Shown piece after piece: positions 37,205 to 46,332 of a stretch of DNA of 64,000 bases. Within the stretch, counting starts at the first letter, position 1. The number at the start of each line of letters is the position of its first letter. The notes beneath the pieces are model-generated. The model ran no database searches. It was not told the origin of the DNA and worked only from the letters and a program-made list of their open reading frames with translations. Source of the DNA: Psychrobacillus sp. OK032 (GTDB lineage: Bacteria > Bacillota > Bacilli > Bacillales_A > Planococcaceae); assembly GCF_900111345.1 (NCBI RefSeq), contig NZ_FOGY01000005.1, positions 186,001 to 250,000 on the forward strand, given 5' to 3'. The position numbers and the translations under genes were made by a program.

Positions 37205-37295
37205 TAATTGTTTATTTAAGAAAAGTGTCTAAAATATCTACAGGTATTCGTTATATGTGTCCATTTTCTTTTACATTTCAACCGATTATTATTTA

Positions 37296-38372
37296 TCATA
37301 AAATAACTAATTCTTTGGGTGATGGTGATAATACTTCGCAGCCATCTTCTGTTATAAGTAGCATATCTTCGATTCTCGCTCCTCCAATGTCCTGTAAATA
37401 GATTCCCGGTTCTATCGTGACTACCATTCCAGGTAATAAAATCTTTTCTGAGTCTGCGGAGAATAACGGTTTTTCGTGGACTTCAAGACCAATTCCGTGA
37501 CCTGTTCCTGTACCGGAGAATTCATTGAAACCAGTTTCGATTAGGATCTCTCTCATATACTTATCTACTTCCCGATCCGTTAGGCCTGCTTTTATATTGG
37601 TAACGCAGTTTGTGAATGATTGAAAAACGGCTTGGTGGACTTCTTTCATTTTTGCACTTGGCTCTCCCATTGACACAACGCGGGAAATATCAGACCAATA
37701 GCCATTATAATTAGTACCAAAGTCGATGGTGATCATATCACCATGTCCAATTATTTTGTCACTTGCCCGACCATGAGGTAGTGATGCTCTTTGCCCTGAT
37801 GCCACAATCGGACTAAATGTAGAAGTGATCCCACCATTCTTTTGAATGTAATTTTTTAATTCCTCTGCGACTGCAAGCTCTGTCAATCCTGGACGAATGA
37901 AATCCAAGATGTGCACGAACGCATCGTCTGTAATTTTAGAAGAGATTCTAATATTTTCAATTTCTTCTATTGATTTCACCATACGCATGTTTTCCACTAC
38001 ATCATATGTAGGGACTAACTCTGAATCGATTAGTCCATTTAACTTAGAGTAGTTTCCGAAATTCAAATGTTGTTGCTCAAATCCAAGCCGTTTTATGTTC
38101 ATTTGTTTGACTTGCCTAGCTACTTCATCATAAATTTTATGCTTGTGACCCGTATGCTCTTTATGTAAAACAACATCCAAGCCCGTTTGACTTTTTGCCT
38201 GCTCCAAATAACGGTAATCTGTTATAAATCTCGCATCATTTTTGGTAATCAGAACAACTCCATTGCTTCCTGTAAATCCGGATATGTATCGTCGATTCCA
38301 GTCTCCGTTAATCATCAAACCATCCATATTTAATTCTTCTAATTGTTTTTGTAACTTCGCAATCCTATCCAT
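37296..38372 (-). CDS. M24 Xaa-Pro aminopeptidase/dipeptidase
   Basis: A 358-residue creatinase/prolidase-fold metallopeptidase. Residues 1-130 form the N-terminal creatinase domain. The pita-bread domain has the dinuclear metal set: Asp pair in TIDFGTNYNGYWSDISR, His in GTGHGIGLEVHE, Glu in TIEPGIYL and Glu in GGARIEDM. The ATG after GGAGGCGG is chosen; the frame is open 48 bases earlier. It releases residues next to proline or hydroxyproline. It is divergent from a second M24 gene, with sigma-54-type promoters facing both ways. Confidence 0.9.
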   Translation of the reverse strand: MDRIAKLQKQLEELNMDGLMINGDWNRRYISGFTGSNGVVLITKNDARFITDYRYLEQAKSQTGLDVVLHKEHTGHKHKIYDEVARQVKQMNIKRLGFEQQHLNFGNYSKLNGLIDSELVPTYDVVENMRMVKSIEEIENIRISSKITDDAFVHILDFIRPGLTELAVAEELKNYIQKNGGITSTFSPIVASGQRASLPHGRASDKIIGHGDMITIDFGTNYNGYWSDISRVVSMGEPSAKMKEVHQAVFQSFTNCVTNIKAGLTDREVDKYMREILIETGFNEFSGTGTGHGIGLEVHEKPLFSADSEKILLPGMVVTIEPGIYLQDIGGARIEDMLLITEDGCEVLSPSPKELVIL

Positions 38373-38421
38373 TTTTCCGCCTCCAATATTTTTGTTCGTA
38401 ACTACCTCTGCATAAACCATA

Positions 38422-38438
38422 ATGCAATTACCATACCA
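38422..38438 (-). promoter_or_regulatory. Sigma-54 promoter, leftward M24 gene
   Basis: On the minus strand: TGGTAT-GGTAA-TTGCAT. GG and GC are ten bases apart as required, and it lies 50 bases before the peptidase start. Confidence 0.6.
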
Positions 38439-38454
38439 ACTCTTATTGCCAATA

Positions 38455-38471
38455 TGGCATCACTCTTGCAT
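38455..38471 (+). promoter_or_regulatory. Sigma-54 promoter, rightward M24 gene
   Basis: TGGCAT-CACTC-TTGCAT, 37 bases before the TTG start. Its left half also belongs to an inverted repeat, TGCCA-ATA-TGGCA. Confidence 0.7.
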
Positions 38472-38507
38472 AATCAGTAATAACGACAAACTTAGGAGGG
38501 TATTATA

Positions 38508-39611
38508 TTGGGTAATTTATATGAAACAAGACGGGAGCATTTGACGGCTTATCTTGCTCAGAATGATATCGGTGCTGTCATGATCACTGCACCGGCAAAT
38601 GTCTATTATTATACGGGGTTCAATTCAGATCCTCACGAACGATTCATGTCTTTGATTATTAACGTTTCAACAGATCAGACATACTTGTTTGTACCTGCTT
38701 TAGACAAAGATGCTGCATTACAGGAAGCTGATATAGCAACGATTATCTCGATTTCAGACGAGGAAGTTCCATTGGAGGTCGTAAGTAAGTCGATTGGCAA
38801 ACTATCGAAAACGGTTGGAATTGAGGCAAAGAACCTAAGCTATGATCGTTATATTAGCCTACTAGCCCATTTTCCAGATGTAGAAGTAGTAGATGTGCAA
38901 CCATTCGTAAACAAACAAAGAATGAAAAAATCGGCAGAGGAAATTGAGAAGTTATCAGATGCCATCAGAATTATTGAAAAAGTGTTGAAAGAAGGCATTA
39001 AGAAAGTAAAAATTGGCATGTCCGAGTCCGAATTGACGGGCGAATTGGAATTTCTCATGAGGAAGTTCGGTGCGGATGGTCCGTCGTTCTCCACCATTGT
39101 ATTGTCCGGGGAAAAGGCTGCATTACCGCATGGTTCTCCTGGAGAAAGAACAATCCAACGAGGAGATTATTTATTAATCGATTTCGGGGTCGTGAAAGAT
39201 GGATATTGTTCCGATATTACCAGAACATTTATCATTGGCGAAGCATCTGAAAAGCAAAAAGAAATCTATGATATCGTATTGCAGTCAAATGAAGCTGGCA
39301 TTCAAGCAGTACAAGAAGGTGTCTCCTTAAAGACATTTGATATCGCAGCTAGAAATGTTATCCATCAAAATGGATATGGTGATTACTTCAATAACCGTGT
39401 TGGACATGGCTTAGGTATTGAAGTACATGAAGAACCTTCCATCCATCAAAACAACGAACAACTTGCAGAAGCCGGTTTAGTTTTTACAATTGAACCAGGA
39501 ATTTATATACCAAATGTCGGTGGTGTCCGTATAGAAGATATTGTTTACATCAACGAAGATGGTAATGCGGAAGTTTTGACTACTTTCCCAAAACAGCTTC
39601 AAGTCCTTTAA
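38508..39611 (+). CDS. M24 Xaa-Pro peptidase (PepQ-like)
   Basis: A 367-residue M24 peptidase related to, but clearly distinct from, its divergent neighbour. Metal ligands appear in LIDFGVVKDGYCSDITRTF, VGHGLGIEVHEEP, FTIEPGIYIP and GGVRIEDIV. The start is TTG with AGGAGGG seven bases upstream. No signal peptide is seen. Together with the neighbour and the prolyl oligopeptidase it gives the cell several ways to break imported proline/hydroxyproline peptides. Confidence 0.9.
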   Translation: MGNLYETRREHLTAYLAQNDIGAVMITAPANVYYYTGFNSDPHERFMSLIINVSTDQTYLFVPALDKDAALQEADIATIISISDEEVPLEVVSKSIGKLSKTVGIEAKNLSYDRYISLLAHFPDVEVVDVQPFVNKQRMKKSAEEIEKLSDAIRIIEKVLKEGIKKVKIGMSESELTGELEFLMRKFGADGPSFSTIVLSGEKAALPHGSPGERTIQRGDYLLIDFGVVKDGYCSDITRTFIIGEASEKQKEIYDIVLQSNEAGIQAVQEGVSLKTFDIAARNVIHQNGYGDYFNNRVGHGLGIEVHEEPSIHQNNEQLAEAGLVFTIEPGIYIPNVGGVRIEDIVYINEDGNAEVLTTFPKQLQVL

Positions 39612-39625
39612 TTTTCACCTTCCAA

Positions 39626-39679
39626 CTGTATGGCGGCAACCAATATATTGTTACCGCTATACAGCTGCAAGGTTTTTTT
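39626..39679 (+). terminator. Rho-independent terminator
   Basis: CTGTAT-GGCGG-AAC pairs with GTT-CCGC-ATACAG around an AT-rich loop, followed by seven T. Confidence 0.75.
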
Positions 39680-39737
39680 ATTTCTAGTTTTTCCAAAAGT
39701 AACTACTTAGGTATCAAGTAAAAGTACTTTTAGACAA

Positions 39738-39907
39738 TTAATGTTTGATATTCACAAAGACACTTTTCACTTCTGTATAGTTGGCCAATCCGTATTCCCG
39801 TTCATTTCGCGACCGATTCGCGATTGCTTATATCCTCCAAACGGCATTGTTTCCCATTCTAGACCGAAGTCGTTAATCCAAACTCTTCCGGCTTTAAGCT
39901 TACCGGC
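39738..39907 (-). pseudogene. ALDH C-terminal remnant
   Basis: About 170 bases are nearly identical to the 3' end of the aldehyde dehydrogenase gene at 44822 (from AGKLKAG through [20 protein letters not shown] to VNIK), but with a Gly-to-Arg change, a one-base deletion shifting the frame near REMNG, and no upstream part. It joins directly to a DHDPS remnant at about 39907. It is a leftover of a duplicated DHDPS-ALDH unit. Confidence 0.85.
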
Positions 39908-40041
39908 TTGTGCAACGGCCACTTCAACCGCTTTGAACAGTTCTTGCTAACAAACTCCCCAATTCCTGTGACGTCTTAATTGATAAAATATTCGATATTG
40001 GGTGTAACAAGTACTGGAAATACGCCTTCTAGTTTAGTCAT
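39908..40041 (-). pseudogene. DHDPS-family N-terminal remnant
   Basis: It starts with the same ribosome site and first codons as the intact gene at 47226 (TKLEGVFPVLVTP against VKLEGVFPVLITP), then is shortened by internal deletions (TP runs into NIEYFIN and a stop). Pieces matching VTGI, GEFVS and [10 protein letters not shown] follow in shifting frames before it fuses to the ALDH remnant. Non-functional. Confidence 0.8.
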
Positions 40042-40105
40042 GATAAATTCCTCCTAAGTTTTGGTTCATTACAGGGAGCAAGATTTCACTTACCACTCTG
40101 CTCTC

Positions 40106-41128
40106 TTATTTTTTAGCCGCCTGTATTTCATCATAAAGTGCTTGTCCATTTGGAATGCTTTTAATGAGTGATTCTTGCGTCTTTTCTGCCTTTTCTTTGA
40201 ACCCCGATAAGTCTGTCTCTACAATTGTAACGCCACTTTCTTCCGCTTTTTTCAATGAATCCTCATAAGCTTGTGCGTAAAATTCAATACCTTTTTTTAA
40301 ACCTTCATCCGCAGCTTCTTGCAAGATTTTCTGTTGATTATCTGAAAGATCATTCCATTGCTTTTGAGACATGACCAATAAGGCAGGAAGATAATGCGCT
40401 TTTGTTAAGTTATAATACTCCGCTACTTCATTAAATCGGTCATTCATAAATTGATCCGGTGAAATATCACCGCCGTTTACAACACCTTGTTGTAAAGACA
40501 TATAAACTTCAGAATAAGCCATGGGAGTTGGTTGTGATCCAAACGCATTATACGTATCGACATATCCAGGTGCCTGCATTACCCGTAATTTCAATCCCCT
40601 CATATCGGCTACTTCTTTGATTTCTTTCGTTGAGAACACATTTCTCTCCATAGCAGTCAACCAACCAAGCCCAACCAATTGATGCTCTTCAAGCATATCT
40701 AAATACTTTCTGCCGATTTCTCCAGCCAAAACTTCATTTGCTTGTTCAAAACTATCAAAAAGATAAGGAATGTCGAAAATTTCATATTCTTTAACTGTGT
40801 TTTCTAATGCAGCTTGACCTGATACAAACATTGAAATTGTTCCAGAGCGAGTCGCTTGGATCATTTTGATTTCATCACCCAATTGTGATTGTGGGAAAGA
40901 TGTAATTTTAATAGATCCATCCGATTTTTCTTCTGCTATTTTCGTCATTTCATCAATCATCACTTGATAATGACTATCCGGTGTTAAAATATGTCCAATT
41001 TTCAGTTCCACATTTTTCTCTTCACCATTCCCAATTTCAGCGCCAGCACTATTAGATTTTCCAGAACACCCTCCGACCATAAGCATTAATAGGGGCACCA
41101 TTAAAATCAATGACGATATTTTTTTCAT
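40106..41128 (-). CDS. dctP: TRAP transporter substrate-binding protein (DctP)
   Basis: A 340-residue DctP-type binding protein. The lipoprotein signal ends VGGC (Cys ~21), typical for Gram-positive TRAP systems. Family stretches: GHILTPDSHYQVMIDEM near the start, SGQAALENTVKEYEIFDIPYLFDS, and the substrate-site Arg region GLKLRVMQAPGYVDTYNAFGSQPTPM, whose Arg binds a ligand carboxylate. It is last in the Q-M-P operon. Within the hydroxyproline locus, hydroxyproline or a related imino acid is a fair guess (inference). Confidence 0.92.
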   Translation of the reverse strand: MKKISSLILMVPLLMLMVGGCSGKSNSAGAEIGNGEEKNVELKIGHILTPDSHYQVMIDEMTKIAEEKSDGSIKITSFPQSQLGDEIKMIQATRSGTISMFVSGQAALENTVKEYEIFDIPYLFDSFEQANEVLAGEIGRKYLDMLEEHQLVGLGWLTAMERNVFSTKEIKEVADMRGLKLRVMQAPGYVDTYNAFGSQPTPMAYSEVYMSLQQGVVNGGDISPDQFMNDRFNEVAEYYNLTKAHYLPALLVMSQKQWNDLSDNQQKILQEAADEGLKKGIEFYAQAYEDSLKKAEESGVTIVETDLSGFKEKAEKTQESLIKSIPNGQALYDEIQAAKK

Positions 41129-41155
41129 TTTTCTTCTCTCCTATTCATTAATTTT

Positions 41156-42439
41156 TCATCCTATAATCGATGGTAACCACGTTGACAGCGGTGCAAAGTA
41201 ACTAATAATCAGTAAATCGACAATTAGAACAGCCAGAAAGATAAGTAACGGTCTAATCAATTGATCTATTCTGAGATTTGCTATTTCACAAGCGACAAAC
41301 AGATTAACACCTAACGGTGGTGTAACCATTCCAATCGCCAAGTTTACAATCATAATCAGACCAAAGTGTATTGGGTCGATACCGTAGATCACTGCAACAG
41401 GAGCTAGAATCGGTGCCAAAACAATGATAGCTGCTAACGTTTCTACAAACATGCCTGTAATCAATAAAAATATATTAGTTAATAACAAAAAGACTAAAGC
41501 ACTATCTGAAAGACTGACTACTAGATCACTTAATTTATGTGGAACTTGTTCGATCGTCAGGATATAAGAAAAAACCGAAGCAAAAGCTACAATGATTAAA
41601 ATGATTGAAGTAGAAATGGCTGATTTTATGAGTATTGACTTTAAATCACTCCACTTCAATTCCTTGTATATAAACAAACCAATAATTAAGCTATAGAACA
41701 CAGCGACTACTGCTGCTTCAGTCGGTGTGAAAAGTCCGGAATAGATACCCCCGAGTATAATGACTGGCATGAGCATTGCAAATAGTGATTGACGAAATGC
41801 TACCCATAAATTTTTTGCCCATTCTCCAACAGATATGACCTCAACCTCATCGTATCCCTTTACCTTTGCAATTATTATGACCGATACCATTAAGGAAAGA
41901 CCGATAAAAATTCCTGGAAGTATCCCTGCTATAAAAAGACTTCCTACGGATACATTGGCAACCAACCCATAAACAATCATTGGAACCGAGGGAGGGATGA
42001 TTGCTCCTAACTCACCAGATGCCGCTGCTAAAGAAGTAGCAAATGGTTTAGGATATTTCTTTTTTGCCATCTCGGGTATTAGTGTAGTACCAATAGCTGC
42101 TGTCGTAGCGGAAGATGAACCTGAAAGTGTTGCGAAAAACATGGACGTTAACACGGCAACAGATCCTAGCCCGCCACGAAACCATCCAACTAGGGCGTTT
42201 GCCAATGCTATTAGTCTTTTTGCAATGCCTCCGGTCTGCATTAGATTACCCGCTAGAATGAAAAAAGGTATTGCCATAAGAGTAAAGGAATCTAAGCTTT
42301 CAAATATATTTTGTGCCAGTACACTTAATGAAAAATCATTTATTTTCAAAGCAATAACTGAAGAAAAGCCTAATGATATTGCAATAGGAACTGAACAGAG
42401 GAACAAAATAAGCATTGTTATAAATAATACTTGAATCAT
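41156..42439 (-). CDS. dctM: TRAP transporter large permease (DctM)
   Basis: A 427-residue, ~12-helix DctM subunit that carries the transport path, driven by a Na+ or H+ gradient. Typical are PFFILAGNLMQTGGIAKRL, SGSSSATTAAIGTTLIPEM and the late TPPLGVNLFVACEIA. It lies between the small permease (24-base gap) and the binding protein (27-base gap). Confidence 0.94.
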   Translation of the reverse strand: MIQVLFITMLILFLCSVPIAISLGFSSVIALKINDFSLSVLAQNIFESLDSFTLMAIPFFILAGNLMQTGGIAKRLIALANALVGWFRGGLGSVAVLTSMFFATLSGSSSATTAAIGTTLIPEMAKKKYPKPFATSLAAASGELGAIIPPSVPMIVYGLVANVSVGSLFIAGILPGIFIGLSLMVSVIIIAKVKGYDEVEVISVGEWAKNLWVAFRQSLFAMLMPVIILGGIYSGLFTPTEAAVVAVFYSLIIGLFIYKELKWSDLKSILIKSAISTSIILIIVAFASVFSYILTIEQVPHKLSDLVVSLSDSALVFLLLTNIFLLITGMFVETLAAIIVLAPILAPVAVIYGIDPIHFGLIMIVNLAIGMVTPPLGVNLFVACEIANLRIDQLIRPLLIFLAVLIVDLLIISYFAPLSTWLPSIIG

Positions 42440-42463
42440 CGGTTCATGTTCATCTCCTTTCCT

Positions 42464-42982
42464 TTATATAAGATCAACATCATCGTCATTCACTGCACCC
42501 CTGATATCTTCTTTATTGTGAATTGTTTCGATTAGGTACGCCAATGTGTTTACCATCATCAGTGCAGCACCTACCATCATGGAAGCGTATACATAAGATT
42601 TACTAATTTTCATGACTGGTGCTGTTTCGGTAAAACCAAATTGGAACCAATCAATACCAATCACAAATAAGATTGCATAGAAAACTAAGCTTACGAAGTG
42701 GGCAAAAAACTTTAACGCTTTCCCTGCCTTCTCTGGTAAGGCAATTATGACAGACTCGATTGCAATGAGTTTAGCCCTTCTAGCTGCAATCGCGCTACCA
42801 ATAAACGTGAGCCAAATCATTAAGTATTTTGCGATTTCTTCCGACCAAGGAACAGAAAATTGTTCAAAAATAAATCGAACCAGTACTTGTAGCATGACTA
42901 CAATTGCCATAATGCTCAAAATAATGGCTAATAAACTTTCCGCGAGGACATTGATTTTATCAATAATTTTAACAAATCTCAA
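42464..42982 (-). CDS. dctQ: TRAP transporter small permease (DctQ)
   Basis: A 172-residue, four-helix DctQ subunit. VPWSEEIAKYLMIWLTFIGSAIAARR is the family signature. The start is TTG (MRFVKIIDK), nine bases after GGAGGG. It is first in the TRAP operon. The 210 bases upstream contain a TCCCATATGGGA palindrome but no good sigma-54 promoter, so this operon may be controlled differently from its neighbours. Confidence 0.88.
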   Translation of the reverse strand: MRFVKIIDKINVLAESLLAIILSIMAIVVMLQVLVRFIFEQFSVPWSEEIAKYLMIWLTFIGSAIAARRAKLIAIESVIIALPEKAGKALKFFAHFVSLVFYAILFVIGIDWFQFGFTETAPVMKISKSYVYASMMVGAALMMVNTLAYLIETIHNKEDIRGAVNDDDVDLI

Positions 42983-43036
42983 AGTATCCCTCCTTCATTG
43001 TAGTAACACGTTTGAGCATCAAATTCTAGTTGATAG

Positions 43037-43048
43037 TCCCATATGGGA
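43037..43048. promoter_or_regulatory. Palindrome upstream of the TRAP operon
   Basis: A perfect 12-base palindrome, TCCCATATGGGA, 55 bases before the DctQ start; a possible operator. Confidence 0.3.
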
Positions 43049-43193
43049 AACCCAGAAATAAGCTAGATTAAAACTCCAAATATATTTTTCACTTCCACTT
43101 CATTAAAAACAACGACAGTTTTTAATCCTTTATGGCAGCAACCATCTTATTAGTTTGTTATGAGTTCAAGAGCGTTTAATGTCCCTTCTCCAA

Positions 43194-44675
43194 TCAGGAA
43201 GCTTTCCCATCTCTCTTTTCTTTTAACGAATCTAATTCCATCTCTTTGCATCTGTCTTCCCAGAAATCCGCACCTTTGATTCCTACTTTTAATGGATCAA
43301 ACACCGGGTCTTTTCCTGCCTTCATCTGTACATCAAAATCCTTCAATACTTTTAGCGTAGGCTTTGTCAGAAGTAATATTGCAACCATGTTGAGCCAGGC
43401 CATACTTCCAAATCCTAAATCTCCCAGAGCCCACATAAAAGCTGCTGATTTGACACTACCGATATATACCATTGTTAAAAAGACTATTTTTAAAGCTGTT
43501 TTTAACCACTGTGCCTTTAGTTTTCTATCCAAATACACAAGGGTTGTTTCGGCGATATAATAATAGGCCATTAGCGTGGTAAACGCAAAGAAGAAAATGG
43601 CGATGGCAACAAACAATCCTCCATAACCTGGAAAAACTGTTTCTACTGCTTGTTGCGTATAAATGGGTCCTGGTTCAATATCCCCCATTTTTTGAACAAT
43701 GGCTTGTTTTCCAATCGGTATCACATCATACATGCCAGTAACAAGAATCATGAAGGCTGTAGCCGTACATACCACAATTGTATCGATATAGATTGAAAAA
43801 GCTTGAACTAATCCTTGTTTTGCAGGATGTGTAACCTCAGCTGCTGCAGAACTGTATGTTGCTTCACCAACTCCGGCAACGCTGGAAAAAATCGCTCTTC
43901 TGACTCCCCAAGCAATCGCTGAACCAAGAATTCCTCCGAACGCTTCATTCACACCAAACGCACTAGAGAATATTAAAGAAAACATTTTAGGAACTTCTGA
44001 AATATTTGCAAATAAAACAATAAATGTTACAACCACATAACCTAACGCCATAAAAGGAACGACTTTGTCCGCGACACTAGCAATTCGCTTCACGCCGCCA
44101 AAAATAATGATACCAAGTAAAGCAATCATTACAACTCCAGTAATACTCTTATCCAAACCAAGTACATTTTCAAATCCTACCGCAATACTATTTGCTTGAA
44201 TTCCTGGTACTAAAATTCCATAGGAAAGGGTAACTACAACAGCCATTATTACCGCGAACCATCTCATGTTCAAGCCCTTTTCGATAAAGAAAGGGGTACC
44301 ACCTCTATATTCATTTCCAATTTTACTTTTGTATACTTGGGAAAGTGTCGATTCAATAAACGCACTTGCGCCTCCTAATATAGCCATTACCCACATCCAA
44401 AAAACCGCTCCCGGACCACCGAATGCGATCGCTGTGGCCACCCCAGCAATATTACCAATCCCCACGCGACCTGCAAGAGCTAAACAAAAAGCCTGAAAAG
44501 ATGATATTCCCGCCTCCGAGCTTTTTCCTTCAAATATCAATTTGATCATTTGCTTAAAATATCTTAATTGAACAAAACGTGTAGCAATCGTGAAAAATAA
44601 TCCCCCACCCAATACGAAGATGACTAATCCTATACTCCATACTTGATCCACTAACCAATTTACTATATCTTCCAC
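43194..44675 (-). CDS. AGCS family sodium:amino acid symporter
   Basis: A 493-residue alanine/glycine:cation symporter with about eleven helices. Family marks include FQAFCLALAGRVGIGNIAGVATAIAFGGPGAVFWMW near residues 60-95 and the later FSSVAGVGEATYSSAAAEVTHP. The start is GTG with GGGGGG before it. AGCS carriers take up alanine, glycine or proline-like amino acids, all major products of collagen hydrolysis. It lies between the hydroxyproline operon and the TRAP operon in the same direction. Confidence 0.93.
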   Translation of the reverse strand: MEDIVNWLVDQVWSIGLVIFVLGGGLFFTIATRFVQLRYFKQMIKLIFEGKSSEAGISSFQAFCLALAGRVGIGNIAGVATAIAFGGPGAVFWMWVMAILGGASAFIESTLSQVYKSKIGNEYRGGTPFFIEKGLNMRWFAVIMAVVVTLSYGILVPGIQANSIAVGFENVLGLDKSITGVVMIALLGIIIFGGVKRIASVADKVVPFMALGYVVVTFIVLFANISEVPKMFSLIFSSAFGVNEAFGGILGSAIAWGVRRAIFSSVAGVGEATYSSAAAEVTHPAKQGLVQAFSIYIDTIVVCTATAFMILVTGMYDVIPIGKQAIVQKMGDIEPGPIYTQQAVETVFPGYGGLFVAIAIFFFAFTTLMAYYYIAETTLVYLDRKLKAQWLKTALKIVFLTMVYIGSVKSAAFMWALGDLGFGSMAWLNMVAILLLTKPTLKVLKDFDVQMKAGKDPVFDPLKVGIKGADFWEDRCKEMELDSLKEKRDGKAS

Positions 44676-44762
44676 TTATTTCCCCCCTAAATTTACTAGT
44701 TGTATGTTAAGAATTGGAGCTTGTAACACTTTTAAAAGATAGAATAAACAGCTCTTTAAGAA

Positions 44763-44792
44763 AATGATCCCGGAATATACATTCGGGATCAT
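44763..44792 (-). terminator. Terminator of the hydroxyproline operon
   Basis: AATGATCCCG pairs with CGGGATCATT; the minus strand continues TTTTCTT. Confidence 0.75.
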
Positions 44793-44821
44793 TATCATAA
44801 AGGCGAAGTAGTAATATACAA

Positions 44822-46312
44822 TTATTGTTTAATATTCACAAAGACACTTTTCACTTCTGTATAGTTGGCCAGCCCGTATTCCCCGCCCATTTCGCGACCG
44901 ATTCCGGATTGCTTATAGCCTCCAAACGGCATTGTTTCCCATTCTAGACCAAAGTCATTAATCCAAACTGTTCCGGCTTTAAGCTTACCGGCAATATAAT
45001 GACCTGTTTTAATATTTTCTGTCCAAACACTAGCCGCCAAACCATAATCGCTATCATTTGCACGTTTGATTACTTCTTCTACCGTATCAAAAACGAATAT
45101 CGACATAACTGGACCAAATATTTCTTCTCGCGCAATAACCATATGATCTTCAACATCTGCAAAAATAGTTGGTTGGACATAGTAGCCTTTATCGAACGCT
45201 TTTCCTCCACCAGCAACAAGTCGTGCCCCTTCTTTTTTCCCTTGCTCAATATAATGAAGAACCGTTTGTTGTTGTTTTTCCGAAACAAGTGGACCCATTT
45301 CCGTTTCAGAATCCATACCTGGACCCAGCTTTAAAGTATTTACACGTTCTGCTAATGCATTTACGACAAGATCGTAATGCTTGCGGTGAACAAAAACCCG
45401 CGTACAAGCACTACAGTTTTGACCGTGGTTGTACATTGTACCGTTAAATGCACCTTCAATTGCATCTTCAATGTTTGCATCTTCCAAAATAATACTAGGT
45501 GACTTTCCACCAAGCTCCAGGGTAACGCCTTTAATCTGGTCTGCCGCCTTTTTCATTACCTCTTTTCCAACTGCAGTTGATCCGGTAAACGCGACTTTAT
45601 CCACATGTTTATGTGTGATAATTGCATCTCCTGCAATCCGACCAGCGCCTGGGACAACATTCACTACGCCGTCCGGGAAGCCTGCTTCTTTAAATAATCT
45701 CGCTGCATAGAGAAGAGAAAGCGGTGTTTCACTAGCAGGCTTGATGACGACTGTACAGCCGACAGCGAGTGCCGACCCGAGTTTCCAAGCAGCCATAGCT
45801 AGTGGGAAGTTCCATGGAATGATCTGACCAACGACCCCTACTGGTTCATGAACTGTATAGTTTAAATAATCCGGAGAGACCGGTATTGTTTGGCCTAATA
45901 CTTTCGTTGCCCACCCCGCATAATATCTGAAGTGCTGAATAGTTCCATCCACATCGTCTGCTAACGCAACCGCATATGGTTTCCCGTTATCGAGTGATTC
46001 AAGCTGTGCTAGCTCCTCCCTATTCTCCGCAAGGAGGTCTGCAAACCTATAGATGAGTAGTGAGCGTTCTGCTGTCGCCAACTTTGTCCATTCACCTTCA
46101 TCAAAAGCTTTTCGTGCAGCAGTGACCGCAACATCAACATCCTCTACTTGTGCTTCACTTACTTTTGCAATCACTTCTTCCGTAGCAGGATTAATAACAT
46201 CAAACGTTTTACCGCTAATTGCCGGTACATATTCTCCGTTAATATAAAGTCCTTTCACTCCTTCTAGGAACTCTTGAACTTTCGGCTTTAATTTATAGTC
46301 AGTTGCTTCCAT
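44822..46312 (-). CDS. Aldehyde dehydrogenase (2-oxoglutarate semialdehyde type)
   Basis: A 496-residue NAD(P)-dependent aldehyde dehydrogenase. IIPWNFPLAMAAWKLG and GSTAVGKEVM form the cofactor site, the general base Glu is in VTLELGGKSPS and the catalytic Cys in NHGQNCSACTRV. By sequence alone it could be called betaine-aldehyde dehydrogenase-like; being directly after the deaminase of a hydroxyproline operon, it most likely oxidises 2-oxoglutarate semialdehyde to 2-oxoglutarate, the final step. GAGGTGG precedes the ATG. A decayed copy of its 3' end lies at 39738. Confidence 0.9.
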   Translation of the reverse strand: MEATDYKLKPKVQEFLEGVKGLYINGEYVPAISGKTFDVINPATEEVIAKVSEAQVEDVDVAVTAARKAFDEGEWTKLATAERSLLIYRFADLLAENREELAQLESLDNGKPYAVALADDVDGTIQHFRYYAGWATKVLGQTIPVSPDYLNYTVHEPVGVVGQIIPWNFPLAMAAWKLGSALAVGCTVVIKPASETPLSLLYAARLFKEAGFPDGVVNVVPGAGRIAGDAIITHKHVDKVAFTGSTAVGKEVMKKAADQIKGVTLELGGKSPSIILEDANIEDAIEGAFNGTMYNHGQNCSACTRVFVHRKHYDLVVNALAERVNTLKLGPGMDSETEMGPLVSEKQQQTVLHYIEQGKKEGARLVAGGGKAFDKGYYVQPTIFADVEDHMVIAREEIFGPVMSIFVFDTVEEVIKRANDSDYGLAASVWTENIKTGHYIAGKLKAGTVWINDFGLEWETMPFGGYKQSGIGREMGGEYGLANYTEVKSVFVNIKQ

Positions 46313-46332
46313 AATGTATCCACCTCTTTTTC

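Noticed and set aside
39741-39950. Plus-strand frame of 69 residues
   Set aside because: It is the antisense reading of the ALDH/DHDPS remnant.
41997-42434. 145-residue plus-strand frame
   Set aside because: It runs antisense inside the well-supported dctM gene, has no ribosome site and an unnatural composition.
43170-43186. Possible sigma-54 promoter before the TRAP operon
   Set aside because: GG and GC are correctly spaced, but the elements (GGGACA / CGCTC) are too far from TGGCAC / TTGCW and it lies ~190 bases from the gene.
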